Below, piece by piece: positions 27,335-36,008 of a stretch of 64,000 nucleotides of DNA (position 1 is its first letter; each line of letters begins with the position of its first letter). Under the pieces are notes generated by a model that worked only from the letters and a program-made list of their open reading frames with translations, was not told the DNA's origin and did not search any database. The stretch comes from Nocardioides potassii (GTDB lineage Bacteria > Actinomycetota > Actinomycetes > Propionibacteriales > Nocardioidaceae): NCBI RefSeq assembly GCF_021648885.1, contig NZ_JAKJHZ010000009.1, forward strand, positions 372,001 to 436,000. The letters are read 5' to 3'. Made by a program: the position numbers and the translations under genes.

Positions 27335-28074
27335 CCCACACCCTCGTGCTGCTCCGCCACGGCGAGAGCGAGTGGAACGCCAAGAACCTGTTCACCGGCT
27401 GGGTCGACGTGGCCCTCACCGACAAGGGCCGCGCCGAGGCCGTCCGCGGCGGAGAGCTGATGAAGGAGGCCGGCGTCCTGCCCGACGTCGTGCACACCTC
27501 GCTCCAGCGTCGCGCGATCAACACCGCGGCCCTCTCGCTCGACGCGGCCGATCGCCACTGGATCCCCGTCAAGCGCTCGTGGCGGCTCAACGAGCGCCAC
27601 TACGGCGCCCTGCAGGGCAAGGACAAGAAGCAGACGCTCGAGCAGTACGGCGAGGAGCAGTTCATGCTCTGGCGCCGCTCGTTCGACGTCCCCCCGCCGC
27701 CGCTCGACGACTCCGACGAGTGGTCCCAGGCCGACGACCCGCGCTACGCCGACCTCGGCGACGAGATGCCCCGCACCGAGTGCCTCAAGGACGTCATCGC
27801 GCGGTTCCTGCCCTACTGGGAGGGCGAGATCGTGCCCGACCTCCGGGCCGGGAGGACCGTGCTGGTCGCCGCCCACGGCAACAGCCTGCGCGCGCTCGTC
27901 AAGCACCTCGACGGGATCAGCGACGAGGACATCGCCGGCCTCAACATCCCGACCGGCATGCCCCTGCTCTACCGCCTCGACGAGTCGATGGAGCCGACCG
28001 TCGCCGGCGGCGAGTACCTCGACCCCGAGGCGGCCGCCGAGGCCGCCGCCGCGGTCGCCAACCAGGGCCGCTAG
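27331..28074 (+). CDS. gpmA: 2,3-bisphosphoglycerate-dependent phosphoglycerate mutase (247 aa)
   Basis: It interconverts 3- and 2-phosphoglycerate in glycolysis and gluconeogenesis. The phospho-accepting H10 lies in [29 protein letters not shown] and [16 protein letters not shown] carry the other active-site residues (including the catalytic Glu), and the second histidine is in [11 protein letters not shown] near residue 183. Length is exactly that of dPGM. The start codon overlaps the lipoprotein stop (ATGA). A palindrome array lies after its stop. Confidence 0.97.
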   Translation: MTHTLVLLRHGESEWNAKNLFTGWVDVALTDKGRAEAVRGGELMKEAGVLPDVVHTSLQRRAINTAALSLDAADRHWIPVKRSWRLNERHYGALQGKDKKQTLEQYGEEQFMLWRRSFDVPPPPLDDSDEWSQADDPRYADLGDEMPRTECLKDVIARFLPYWEGEIVPDLRAGRTVLVAAHGNSLRALVKHLDGISDEDIAGLNIPTGMPLLYRLDESMEPTVAGGEYLDPEAAAEAAAAVANQGR

Positions 28075-28083
28075 TCCTGTTCG

Positions 28084-28363
28084 AGCGGTGGTCCAGCCAC
28101 ATTCCCGACCGAGCGAATGTGGCTCCGCCACCGCTCGCGGGCGCGCCGTCGTACGACACGCCGCTGAGAGGTGGTCCAGCCACATTCCCGACCCGGGGAA
28201 TGTGGCTCCACCACCGCTGCACGGCGCGCAGCGGTGAATGAGGGGGTTCGGGGCCCGCGGAACCCTCCTCACGCACCGCCGGCCGGTGCGTCGTCATACG
28301 ACATGCGGTTGAGCGGTGGGAGGCGAGGATCCCGACGCTGCGGAACCTCCTCACGCATCGCTC
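28084..28363. repeat. Array of four related stem-loops between gpmA and phoU
   Basis: Units lie at 28084-28137, 28166-28218, 28231-28279 and 28311-28363. Units 1 and 2 share AGCCACATTC...GAATGTGGCT inside an outer CGGTGG/CCACCG stem. Units 3 and 4 share GAACC(C)TCCTCACGCA on the right side. The spacers after units 1 and 3 contain CGTCGTACGACACG and its variant CGTCGTCATACGACATG. The array fills the 305-nt gap between converging genes and probably also stops transcription from both sides. No small gene is seen here. Confidence 0.8.
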
Positions 28364-28379
28364 GGGCGGGAGGCGCACG

Positions 28380-29030
28380 TCAGGCGCGCTCGGGCCGCTC
28401 GCCGGTGACGACGAAGACCACGCGGTTGGCGACCGACACGGAATGGTCGGCGATCCGCTCGTAGTAGCGGCCGAGCAGGGCGATGTCGACCGCGGCCTCG
28501 ACGCCGTGCTGCCAGTCGGTCGAGAGCAGCTCGGTGAAGCTGCGGCGCCGGAGCTGGTCCATCACCTCGTCGTCGCGGCCGAGCTCGATCGCGGCCTCGA
28601 CGTCGCGGTCGACGATGATGCCGCGCACCCGCCGGACCATGTCCTCGGCGGTCTCGGCCATCCGCTCCATCGTCGGGCGCAGCTCCTCGGGAACCGCCAC
28701 CTGCGGCACCCGCAGCCGGGCGATCTTGGCGACGTGCACCGAGAGGTCGCCCATCCGCTCGAGCTCGCTGACCATCCGCAGCGCGGAGACGATCATCCGC
28801 AGGTCGCCGGCGACGGGCTGCTGCAGGGACAGCAGCTGGAACGACGTGTCGTCGACCCGCTCCCGGGCGTCGTCGATCGCCTTGTCGCCGCTGATCACCT
28901 GGTCGGCGGTGTGGATGTCGCCGGTCATCAGGGCCTTGGTGGCCTCGTGCACGGCGACCTCGACCATCCCGCAGATGTCGGAGAGGTCGGCGAAGATGCC
29001 GTCGAGCTGGTCATGGAAAGCCTCACGCAT
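28380..29030 (-). CDS. phoU: Phosphate-uptake regulator PhoU (216 aa)
   Basis: It is a negative modulator linking the Pst transporter to the SenX3-RegX3 two-component system. Two PhoU helical repeats are visible, with metal-binding motifs ERMGDLSVH near residue 92 and ERIADHSVSVANRV near 195. Length is normal. The ATG at 29030 has TAGGGT 7 nt upstream, so its mRNA is probably leaderless. It is divergent from senX3 and shares with it a gap that carries a PHO-box-like direct repeat. No pst genes are in the window. Confidence 0.95.
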   Translation of the reverse strand: MREAFHDQLDGIFADLSDICGMVEVAVHEATKALMTGDIHTADQVISGDKAIDDARERVDDTSFQLLSLQQPVAGDLRMIVSALRMVSELERMGDLSVHVAKIARLRVPQVAVPEELRPTMERMAETAEDMVRRVRGIIVDRDVEAAIELGRDDEVMDQLRRRSFTELLSTDWQHGVEAAVDIALLGRYYERIADHSVSVANRVVFVVTGERPERA

Positions 29031-29037
29031 GGGCCGG

Positions 29038-29043
29038 ACCCTA
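29038..29043 (-). promoter_or_regulatory. -10 element of phoU (leaderless)
   Basis: On the minus strand TAGGGT, then CCGGCCC (7 nt), then the phoU ATG. Confidence 0.6.
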
Positions 29044-29069
29044 GGCAGCCCAGGCGAACAGATGACGGT

Positions 29070-29091
29070 GTGCGATGAACGGCGCGTGAAC
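29070..29091 (-). promoter_or_regulatory. PHO-box-like direct repeat between phoU and senX3
   Basis: The minus strand reads GTTCACGCGCC followed at once by GTTCATCGCAC, two 11-nt units with the GTTCA core of actinobacterial PhoP/RegX3 sites. It lies about 30 nt upstream of the phoU -10 and about 50 nt upstream of the senX3 -10, so RegX3 could control both genes. Confidence 0.65.
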
Positions 29092-29138
29092 ACTCGGCGC
29101 CGGACGTCCATCGAGGACTTCGGCACGGCCCCGATGCG

Positions 29139-29144
29139 TACGAT
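29139..29144 (+). promoter_or_regulatory. -10 element of senX3-regX3 (leaderless)
   Basis: TACGAT, then GTGAGC, then GTG at 29151. This picks 29151 over the in-frame GTG at 29145. Confidence 0.55.
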
Positions 29145-29150
29145 GTGAGC

Positions 29151-30374
29151 GTGGATCCGACGATGCAGGCTGGTCTGGCCGCGATCGTCGGAGCAGTCAT
29201 GGCAGGCGGCGCGGTGCTGGCGTGGCACATCAGCGACCGCCAGCGACACACCCTTCCCGAGGTCGAGCAACCGGTCGTCCAGGCCGGCGTGGCGGCGGTG
29301 CTCAGCATCCTGCGGTCGAGCGCCGTGGTGGTCGACGAGTCCGACCACGTGCTCAAGGCCTCCGCACCGGCGTACGCCTTCGGGCTGGTGCGCGGCAACA
29401 CCCTCGTCGTGCCCGAGCTCCTCGACCTCGTCGCGCAGGTCAGGCGCGACGGCCAGATCCGCGAGAGCGAGCTCGACCTTTCTGCGCCCGACGGCGGTAC
29501 CGCCCGCACCCTCACCGCCCGCGTCGCCCCCCTCGGCGCCCGGCTCGTGCTCGCGCTGGTCGAGGACCGGACGCGGGAGAAGCGGGTCGAGGAGGTCCGC
29601 CGCGACTTCGTCGCCAACGTCAGCCACGAGCTCAAGACCCCCGTCGGCGCCATCCGGCTGCTCGCCGAGGCGGTGGACGACGCCTCGGACGACCCGGAGG
29701 CCGTGCAGCGGTTCGCCGGCCGGATGCGCACCGAGAGCGACCGCCTGTCCAAGCTCGTCCAGCAGATCATCGAGCTGTCGCGACTCCAGGCCCACGACCC
29801 GCTCGAGAAGCCGGTGATGGTCGACCTGGACGCGGCCGTCGCGACGGCCGTCGACACGAGCGCCATCGAGGCGGCGGCCAAGGAGATCACCGTCGAGTCC
29901 CACGGCGAGCACGGCCTGGAGGTCTTCGGCTCCCAGGAGCTGATCGGCGCCGCGGTGAGCAACCTCGTCGCGAACGCCGTGGCCTACTCCGGCAACGGCT
30001 CGCGCGTCGTCGTCACGACCCGCTCAGAGGGCGACCACGTCCAGGTCAGCGTGGTCGACCAGGGCATCGGCATCCCCCCTCAGGACATCGACCGGATCTT
30101 CGAGCGGTTCTACCGCGTCGACCCCGCCCGACACCGGTCCACGGGCGGCACCGGCCTGGGCCTCGCCATCGTCAAGCACGTCGCCGCGACCCACGGCGGC
30201 GACATCTCCGTGTGGTCCGTGCAGGGGCAGGGCTCCACCTTCACCCTGACGCTCCCCCGCAACCCCGGCCCCGAGCGCGCGACGAACACCTCGCCCGTCG
30301 AGGTCGTCGTACCGGCCGATCCGGAGACCTCGCCGGTCACCCCTTCCAGATCACAGCAGGAGATCGATAGATGA
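29151..30374 (+). CDS. senX3: Phosphate-sensing histidine kinase SenX3/PhoR type (407 aa)
   Basis: One N-terminal membrane helix (about residues 5-25) is followed by a PAS-like domain (about 50-135) and a HisKA domain with phospho-acceptor H159 in FVANVSHELKTPVGA. An HATPase domain ends it, with N-box SNLVANAVAYS, G1 DQGIGIP, F-box FERFYR and G2 GGTGLGLAIVK. It lacks a large outside sensor, typical of SenX3, which senses phosphate through Pst-PhoU. A hydrophilic C-terminal tail of about 35 residues follows. It overlaps regX3 by 4 nt and is divergent from phoU. Confidence 0.94.
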   Translation: MDPTMQAGLAAIVGAVMAGGAVLAWHISDRQRHTLPEVEQPVVQAGVAAVLSILRSSAVVVDESDHVLKASAPAYAFGLVRGNTLVVPELLDLVAQVRRDGQIRESELDLSAPDGGTARTLTARVAPLGARLVLALVEDRTREKRVEEVRRDFVANVSHELKTPVGAIRLLAEAVDDASDDPEAVQRFAGRMRTESDRLSKLVQQIIELSRLQAHDPLEKPVMVDLDAAVATAVDTSAIEAAAKEITVESHGEHGLEVFGSQELIGAAVSNLVANAVAYSGNGSRVVVTTRSEGDHVQVSVVDQGIGIPPQDIDRIFERFYRVDPARHRSTGGTGLGLAIVKHVAATHGGDISVWSVQGQGSTFTLTLPRNPGPERATNTSPVEVVVPADPETSPVTPSRSQQEIDR

Positions 30375-31048
30375 CACGCGTACTCGTCGTCGAGGACGAG
30401 GAGAGCTACAGCGACGCCCTCGCCTACATGCTGCGCAAGGAGGGCTACGAGGTGGCGATCGCCGCCGACGGCACCACCGCGCTCACCGAGTTCGACCGCT
30501 TCGGCCCCGACATCGTCCTGCTCGACCTCATGCTGCCGGGCATCCCCGGCACCGAGGTGTGCCGCCAGATCCGCCAGACGTCGTCGGTGCCGGTGATCAT
30601 GGTCAGCGCGAAGGACGACGAGGTCGACAAGGTCGTCGGGCTCGAGCTCGGTGCGGACGACTACGTCACCAAGCCATACTCCCCGCGCGAGCTGGTCGCC
30701 CGGATCCGTGCCGTGCTCCGCCGCGGCCAGGAGCCCGAGCTGATGCCGGACACGCTCGAGGCCGGTCCGGTGCGCATGGACGTCGAGCGGCACGTCGTCA
30801 CCGTCGACGGCAGCGAGCAGCGCCTGCCCCTCAAGGAGTTCGAGCTGCTCGAGATGTTCCTCCGCAACCCGGGGCGCGTGCTCACCCGCGGCCAGCTCAT
30901 CGACCGCGTCTGGGGCTCCGACTACGTCGGCGACACCAAGACCCTCGACGTCCACGTCAAGCGGCTGCGCGCCAAGCTCGAGCCCGACCCGAGCGACCCG
31001 CGCTACCTCGTCACGGTCCGCGGCCTGGGTTACAAGCTGGACCTCTGA
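30371..31048 (+). CDS. regX3: OmpR-family response regulator RegX3/PhoP type (225 aa)
   Basis: The receiver domain has the acidic pair EDEES at the N-terminus, the phospho-acceptor D52 in DIVLLDLMLPG, SAKDDE near 80 and the lysine in DYVTKPYSPRE near 101. The winged-helix DNA-binding domain (about 130-225) has LPLKEFELLEMFLRNPGRVLTR and VDVHVKRLRAKLE-like sequence. It would bind PHO boxes such as the one between phoU and senX3. Translational coupling to senX3 is through ATGA. Confidence 0.96.
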   Translation: MTRVLVVEDEESYSDALAYMLRKEGYEVAIAADGTTALTEFDRFGPDIVLLDLMLPGIPGTEVCRQIRQTSSVPVIMVSAKDDEVDKVVGLELGADDYVTKPYSPRELVARIRAVLRRGQEPELMPDTLEAGPVRMDVERHVVTVDGSEQRLPLKEFELLEMFLRNPGRVLTRGQLIDRVWGSDYVGDTKTLDVHVKRLRAKLEPDPSDPRYLVTVRGLGYKLDL

Positions 31049-31113
31049 CACGCTGCGGCGGGATGTCGTCGTACGACGTCCGAAATGCGCTGGCGACCCG
31101 TCATGACCGTTCC

Positions 31114-31119
31114 TAGGCT
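31114..31119 (+). promoter_or_regulatory. -10 element of the EamA transporter gene (leaderless)
   Basis: TAGGCT is followed by 6 nt and the GTG at 31126. Confidence 0.6.
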
Positions 31120-31125
31120 TGACCC

Positions 31126-32037
31126 GTGACGACGACGACCGAGAGCCCAGCCCCCGCCACCTCGGCACCGCCCACGTGGCTGCCGGTCGCGGCGGGTGCG
31201 ATCACGCTGGTGATGTGGGCCTCGGCGTTCGTGGTGATCCGGCACGTCGCCGACGACATCAGCCCCGGCTCGCTCGGGGCCGGGCGGCTGCTCGTCGCCG
31301 CGCTGGTGGTCCTGCCGCTGGTGCTGCGGCGCGGCTGGGTGGCTCCCACCCGTCGCGAGTGGACGCTGCTCGCCCTAGGCGGCATCGGCTGGTTCGGCGT
31401 CTACAACCTCGCCCTCAACGCCGGCGAGCGCCACGTGGACGCGGGCACCGCGGCGATGATCATCCAGATCGGACCGGTCATCGTCGCGCTCCTCGCCGTC
31501 CCGCTCTTCGGTGAGCGCCTCCACCGGTGGTTGATCGGCGGCATGGTGATCGGCTTCGCCGGCGTCGCGGTGATCGCGCGCGGCTCGACGACGGACGCCG
31601 ACGCGAGCCTGCTGGGCGTGGTGCTGGTGCTCGTCGCCGCCGCGATGTACGCCGTCGGCGTCCTGACCCAGAAGGTGCTGCTGCGCCGACTGCCGTCCGT
31701 CCAGGTCGTCTTCGTCTCGTTCGTCATGGGAGCGGTGATCTGCCTGCCCTTCTCCCGGGACCTCCCGGGCATCGTCGCGGACGGCGGCGCCGAGCTGTGG
31801 TGGATCGTCTACCTCGGCGTGCTGCCGACGGCGGTCGCCTTCACGACGTGGGCCTTCGCCCTGACCCACACCGACGCGGGAGCGCTGTCGCTGACGACGT
31901 TCCTCGTGCCGGGCATCGCGACGCTGATCGCGTGGCTGACCATCGACGAGGTGCCGCCGTCACTGACGTTCGTCGGCGGCGCGCTCGCGATCATCGGCGT
32001 GCTGATGACCCGGCGGAGGCCGAGGGACGCGGCCTAG
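31126..32037 (+). CDS. EamA/DMT-family transporter (303 aa)
   Basis: Ten hydrophobic helices form two EamA repeats (about residues 20-150 and 160-297). Landmarks are MWASAFVVIRH in the first repeat, AAMIIQIGPVIVALLAVPLFGERL at the end of the first, and ALSLTTFLVPGIATLIAWLTIDE in the second. It exports or imports a small metabolite; the substrate is unknown. GTG start with a -10 six nt upstream. Its stop overlaps the ybjN stop on the other strand by 4 nt. Confidence 0.9.
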   Translation: MTTTTESPAPATSAPPTWLPVAAGAITLVMWASAFVVIRHVADDISPGSLGAGRLLVAALVVLPLVLRRGWVAPTRREWTLLALGGIGWFGVYNLALNAGERHVDAGTAAMIIQIGPVIVALLAVPLFGERLHRWLIGGMVIGFAGVAVIARGSTTDADASLLGVVLVLVAAAMYAVGVLTQKVLLRRLPSVQVVFVSFVMGAVICLPFSRDLPGIVADGGAELWWIVYLGVLPTAVAFTTWAFALTHTDAGALSLTTFLVPGIATLIAWLTIDEVPPSLTFVGGALAIIGVLMTRRRPRDAA

Positions 32038-32531
32038 GCCTGCTCGAGCCAGCCGCGGAAGGCCTCGAGGTTGCGGGTCGACTCGCCCCGCGAGATCCGC
32101 CACTCCCACTCCTTGCGGATCGACGAGGCGAAGCCCAGCTCGAGGATCGCGTTGAAGGACTCGTCGGCGTTGGCGAGCACGGAGCCCAGGACACGGTCGA
32201 GCTCGTCGGGCGACACCGACGCCAGCGGCAGCCGCGCCTCGAGGTAGACGTCCCCGTGCCGGTCGACGGCGAAGGAGACGGCGTACATCCGCAGGTTGCG
32301 CTCCAGCAGCCAGCGGTGGACGCGGGCGTGGTTCTCGTCGGGGTTGCGGCAGACGAAGGCGTGCACGCCGAGCGCGTGCGGGCCGACGTCGAGCCGGACC
32401 GGCACCTGGAGCTTCTTCTCCCCCGGCAGGCTCAGCGAGAAGCTCGCGCCCGCGACGCCCTCGCGCGCGGTCTCCTCGTGCTCGATCTCGTTGTCGGCGA
32501 GATAGGCACGGACGACCTCGATCTCCTTCAC
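32034..32531 (-). CDS. YbjN domain protein (165 aa)
   Basis: It has the type III secretion chaperone-like fold of the YbjN family. [22 protein letters not shown] is followed by the conserved [35 protein letters not shown]. The C-terminal part contains a helix ending in [10 protein letters not shown]. The molecular role is unknown. Its GTG start overlaps the mshA stop (GTGA, 32528-32531), so it is translated with mshA. This pairing suggests a link to redox or thiol stress, which is an inference. Confidence 0.88.
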   Translation of the reverse strand: MKEIEVVRAYLADNEIEHEETAREGVAGASFSLSLPGEKKLQVPVRLDVGPHALGVHAFVCRNPDENHARVHRWLLERNLRMYAVSFAVDRHGDVYLEARLPLASVSPDELDRVLGSVLANADESFNAILELGFASSIRKEWEWRISRGESTRNLEAFRGWLEQA

Positions 32532-33784
32532 GACACCATCTCAGCACGCATCCGGCCGGCGGCGCGCTCGTAGGCGGCGAGGGTGCGCTCGGCGGTGCGC
32601 TCCCAGCTGAACTCCTGCGCGTGCTCGACAGCGCCCGCGCCGAGCCGCTCGACCAGGACCGGGTCGTCGACGAGGCGGCGCAGCGCGGCTGCCCAGTCAC
32701 GCGGCTCGTGGGTGTCGACGAGCAGGCCGCTCACCCCGTCGCGCACGACGGTGGTCAGTCCCCCGACCGCGGCGGCCACCACCGGCGTACCGGTGGCCTG
32801 GGCCTCGACGGCGACGAGCCCGAACGACTCGTTGTAGGACGGCACCGCGACCGCGGTGGCCGCGGACGCCCACACGGCGAGCTCGGCCTGCGCGACGGGG
32901 GGCACGAAGCGTACGACGTCGCTGATGCCGAGGTCCGCGGCCAGGTCGGCGAGCGCGGTGGGGTGCTCCAGGCCCGACCCGGACGGTCCACCGACGACGG
33001 GTACGACGAGACGGTGCCGCAGCGACGGGTCCTCGGCGAGCATCACCTCGACCGCGCGCAGCAGCACGTCCGGCGCCTTGAGGGGCTGGATCCGGCCGGC
33101 GAACATCAGCACCGCCGCGTCCTGCGGCAGGTCGAGCCGGCGCCGCGCCTCGGCCCGGTCGTGCGGCGCGAAGACGGTGAGGTCGACGCCGGGATGGATC
33201 ACCTCGACCGCGTCAGGGCTGGCCCCGTAGAGGTCGACGAGCTGGCGCGCCTCGGTCTCGGTGTTGGCGACGAGGAGGTCGGCGGCCTCGACGACCTGCT
33301 CCTCCCCGATCACCCGCGACACCGGCTCAGGGGTGTCCCCGACGGCGAGCGCCTCGTTCTTGACCTTGGCCATCGTGTGCATCGAGTGCACGAGCGGCAC
33401 GTTCCAGCGGTCGCGCGCGAGGGCACCGACCTGTCCGGAGAGCCAGTAGTGCGAGTGCACGGCGTCGTAGTGACCGAGCGGCTGCAGCGCCTCGGCCCGC
33501 AGCACCTCGCGGGCGAACGTGCACAGCTGTCCGGGCAGCTCCCCCTTGGTCAGTCCCTCGAACGGGCCTGCGGAGATGTGGCGCACCAGCACGTTGTCCG
33601 CGGCCTCCACGACCTGGGGCAGCGCCGAGGAGGTCGCGCGGGTGAACACGTCGACGTCGACGCCCTGCGCACCCAGCCGCCTGGCGAGCTCGATGACGTA
33701 GACGTTCATGCCCCCGGCGTCGCCCGTCCCGGGCTGGTCCAGGGGGGAGGTGTGGAGGCTGATCATCGCCACCCGCTCGCCCAC
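32528..33784 (-). CDS. mshA: D-inositol-3-phosphate glycosyltransferase (418 aa)
   Basis: This is the first committed step of mycothiol synthesis: it joins GlcNAc from UDP-GlcNAc to inositol-3-phosphate. It is a GT-B fold. The N-terminus is [38 protein letters not shown] and [14 protein letters not shown] follow. The UDP-sugar site includes [15 protein letters not shown] and [23 protein letters not shown] with the ExxxxxE motif. I choose the GTG at 33784, 6 nt after AAGGAG; the frame is open for 64 more codons without family resemblance. Coupled to the ybjN gene. Mycothiol points to Actinobacteria. Confidence 0.95.
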   Translation of the reverse strand: MGERVAMISLHTSPLDQPGTGDAGGMNVYVIELARRLGAQGVDVDVFTRATSSALPQVVEAADNVLVRHISAGPFEGLTKGELPGQLCTFAREVLRAEALQPLGHYDAVHSHYWLSGQVGALARDRWNVPLVHSMHTMAKVKNEALAVGDTPEPVSRVIGEEQVVEAADLLVANTETEARQLVDLYGASPDAVEVIHPGVDLTVFAPHDRAEARRRLDLPQDAAVLMFAGRIQPLKAPDVLLRAVEVMLAEDPSLRHRLVVPVVGGPSGSGLEHPTALADLAADLGISDVVRFVPPVAQAELAVWASAATAVAVPSYNESFGLVAVEAQATGTPVVAAAVGGLTTVVRDGVSGLLVDTHEPRDWAAALRRLVDDPVLVERLGAGAVEHAQEFSWERTAERTLAAYERAAGRMRAEMVS

Positions 33785-33902
33785 GCGCGTCTCCTTCGTC
33801 AGCTGGTCCGTCCCCGTCCGGAGTGCCCCGTCGGGGTGCACCTCCGGTGCAACCTCGCACGGGTGCACGGGATTCCCGACCAGCATCCCCGGGGTGGGTG
33901 GC

Positions 33903-34277
33903 TCAGCGGGAGTGCGCTCCACCCGGACGGGGGGCCTGCGGCTCGGCGCGACGGCCACGGAGCAGCGCGATCCCACCGATCAGGGCCGCGACCACGCCCC
34001 AGAAGCCGTCGTACCACCCGCTGTCGGTGCCCCGGAACGCCTCGATCATCGCCATCGCCAGCAGCCCGGACGCGAGGCCGACCACGACCCGCATCCCCGA
34101 GGCGTCGCTCCTGACCAGGGTCGACCCGAAGACCGCGGCCGCGACGACGATGAGCGCGAGCCCGACGAAGTGCAGCGTGGCGGGGAGGGGGTCGCTGCCA
34201 CCGCCGAGCAGCGCGTGCGCGATCCAGAGCAGGCCGCCGAGGAGGGCGGCCGCAGCGGAGAGCCTGGCGGGATTCAT
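33903..34277 (-). CDS. Small four-helix membrane protein, unknown function (124 aa)
   Basis: Four hydrophobic segments (about residues 5-25, 32-54, 62-80 and 90-108) are followed by a basic Arg/Gly/Pro tail. I recognise no family. The ATG at 34277 has GACACT 6 nt upstream, in line with the leaderless layout seen elsewhere. It sits between mshA and the RNase HI gene, all on the minus strand, but with gaps that suggest separate transcripts. The 118 nt between it and mshA hold the mshA ribosome-binding site and nothing else obvious. Confidence 0.7.
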   Translation of the reverse strand: MNPARLSAAAALLGGLLWIAHALLGGGSDPLPATLHFVGLALIVVAAAVFGSTLVRSDASGMRVVVGLASGLLAMAMIEAFRGTDSGWYDGFWGVVAALIGGIALLRGRRAEPQAPRPGGAHSR

Positions 34278-34309
34278 CGGGAGAGTGTCCCACGCAGCCC
34301 CATGCGGGC

Positions 34310-35194
34310 TCACGGCTCGTCGGTGCCCTGGTGGAAGCGCGCCTGCCACCGACCGCCGGCGCGGAGCCAGAGGGTGCTGCGGAGCGTGGACCGTTCGGCG
34401 GTCGACGTACGCCACAGCAGCAGGATGGTGTCTGGCCCCACCCGGTCGGCGGAGACCACCTCGAAGCCCACGGGCTCGATCGGCCCGATCTCGTCGAGGA
34501 CCTCCTCGCGCGTCCAGAGCCGCCCCGAGCGGCCGACCTCCTGCCAGTCGGGGTGGAGCAGGGCCGCCATCGCCGCGCGGTCCGTGCGGACCTCGTCGGT
34601 GAGCATCGACCGCTCCAGGGAGGCGACGTGCTCCTCGTCGGTCGGCTCCGGGGCGCCGTCGAGGCCGCTGAACAGGTCCGGCTCCTCCTCGACCTGGCCG
34701 ACCTCGGCGGCCGGGTGGGAGGAGCTGCCCCCGACGAAGCCGGGTCCGGGGTCCGGCTCGGTCCCCCGCTGGTACGCCGACGCGGCGGCGTTGGCGCGCT
34801 GGTCGGCCGCCTCGTTGAGCTCGTGGCCCGCGTGGCCCTTCACCCACTCGAAGCGGACGCGGTCGCGGCGGCCCTCCATGGCGGCGTCGAGCGCCTTCAT
34901 CAGCTCGACGTTGAGCACCGGCTTGCCGTCGCTCTTCTTCCAGCCCTTGCGCTTCCAGCCCGGCATCCACTTCGTGACCGAGTCGATGACGTACTTGCTG
35001 TCGCAGAAGACGTGCAGCTCGTCGTCGACGTGCGCGGTCTGCTGGAGCAGGTCGAGGACGGCCATCAGCTCGCCCATGTTGTTGGTGCCGCGCGGCCAGC
35101 CGCCCGAGGCCCAGCAGCCGTCGTCGACGTACCACGCCCAACCGGCCGGTCCGGGGTTGCCGAGTGCCGAGCCGTCAGCCGCCGCAATGATCAC
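34310..35194 (-). CDS. Ribonuclease HI fused to an NTF2-like domain (294 aa)
   Basis: Residues 1-145 form RNase HI, which cuts RNA in RNA/DNA hybrids. The catalytic carboxylates are the Asp in AAADGSALGNPG, the Glu in TNNMGELMAVLDLL, the Asp in FCDSKYVIDSV and the late Asp in NEAADQRANAAA. A Pro/Glu-rich linker (about 146-190) leads to a C-terminal SnoaL/DUF4440-type domain (about 195-294: ERSMLTDEVRTDRAAMAALLHPDWQEVG). Start: GTG at 35194 with GGAGG 9 nt upstream. It is divergent from the SDR gene across 41 nt. The role of the added domain is unknown. Confidence 0.85.
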   Translation of the reverse strand: MIIAAADGSALGNPGPAGWAWYVDDGCWASGGWPRGTNNMGELMAVLDLLQQTAHVDDELHVFCDSKYVIDSVTKWMPGWKRKGWKKSDGKPVLNVELMKALDAAMEGRRDRVRFEWVKGHAGHELNEAADQRANAAASAYQRGTEPDPGPGFVGGSSSHPAAEVGQVEEEPDLFSGLDGAPEPTDEEHVASLERSMLTDEVRTDRAAMAALLHPDWQEVGRSGRLWTREEVLDEIGPIEPVGFEVVSADRVGPDTILLLWRTSTAERSTLRSTLWLRAGGRWQARFHQGTDEP

Positions 35195-35235
35195 CTGCCC
35201 ATCCTCCCAGCACAGTGCCTTGGCAGGATGGGGGC

Positions 35236-35988
35236 ATGCCATCCGACCCGACCCCGTCCCGCACCGCCGTCGTCACCGGAGCGTCCAGCGGCATCGGCGC
35301 CGCGAGCGCCCGTGCGCTCGCCGCCCAGGGCTTCCACGTCGTGTGCGCGGCCCGGCGCACCGACCGGATCGAGGAGCTCGCCGCGGAGATCGGCGGCACC
35401 GCGGTGACCTGCGACGTGAACGACGCGGACTCGGTCGCCGCCCTCGCCGCCGCGGTCCCGGTGTGCCACGTGCTGGTCAACAACGCCGGCGGCGCCGTGG
35501 GCACCGACCGCGTCGAGGACGCCGACATCGAGGACTGGCGGTGGATGTACGAGGTCAACGTCCTCGGGCTCGTCCGCGTCACCCAGGCGCTGCTGCCGTC
35601 CCTGCGCGCCAGCGGTGACGCCGTGATCGTCAACATCGGCTCGACGGCAGGGCGCTGGGCCTACGAGGGCGGCGCCGGCTACACGGCCTCCAAGCACGGG
35701 GTGAAGGTGGTCTCCGAGACGCTGCGGCTCGAGCTCAACGGCGAGCCGATCCGGATCTGCGAGGTCGCTCCCGGCATGGTCCGCACCGAGGAGTTCTCGG
35801 TGAACCGCTTCCGCGGTGACCAGGAGAAGGCGGACGCGGTGTACGCCGGCGTGGACCAGCCGCTGCTCGCCGAGGACGTCGCGGACGCGGTCGCGTGGGT
35901 GGCCACCCGCCCCTCCCACGTCGACATCGACGAGCTGGTCATCAAGCCCCGTGCCCAAGCCGCGGCACACAAGGTGCACCGCTCCTGA
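35236..35988 (+). CDS. Short-chain dehydrogenase/reductase (250 aa)
   Basis: This is a classical SDR. The NAD(P) motif is TGASSGIGAA near residue 15 and the Arg pair after it (AARRTDR) suggests NADP(H). NNAG is at about 83. Catalytic residues are Ser in NIGSTAG near 135 and YTASK (Tyr and Lys) near 149. The best match in style is the YdfG/3-hydroxy-acid dehydrogenase group. The ATG at 35236 is preferred over an in-frame ATG at 35215; CAGGAT lies 6 nt upstream, a plausible leaderless -10. The substrate is unknown. Confidence 0.9.
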   Translation: MPSDPTPSRTAVVTGASSGIGAASARALAAQGFHVVCAARRTDRIEELAAEIGGTAVTCDVNDADSVAALAAAVPVCHVLVNNAGGAVGTDRVEDADIEDWRWMYEVNVLGLVRVTQALLPSLRASGDAVIVNIGSTAGRWAYEGGAGYTASKHGVKVVSETLRLELNGEPIRICEVAPGMVRTEEFSVNRFRGDQEKADAVYAGVDQPLLAEDVADAVAWVATRPSHVDIDELVIKPRAQAAAHKVHRS

Positions 35989-36008
35989 GACGTGCGAGAC
36001 TGCCGCGC

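Noticed and set aside
28084..28363. A small RNA or short protein gene in the gpmA-phoU gap
   Set aside because: The gap is explained by four stem-loops; I see no promoter or ribosome-binding site that would set up a separate gene.
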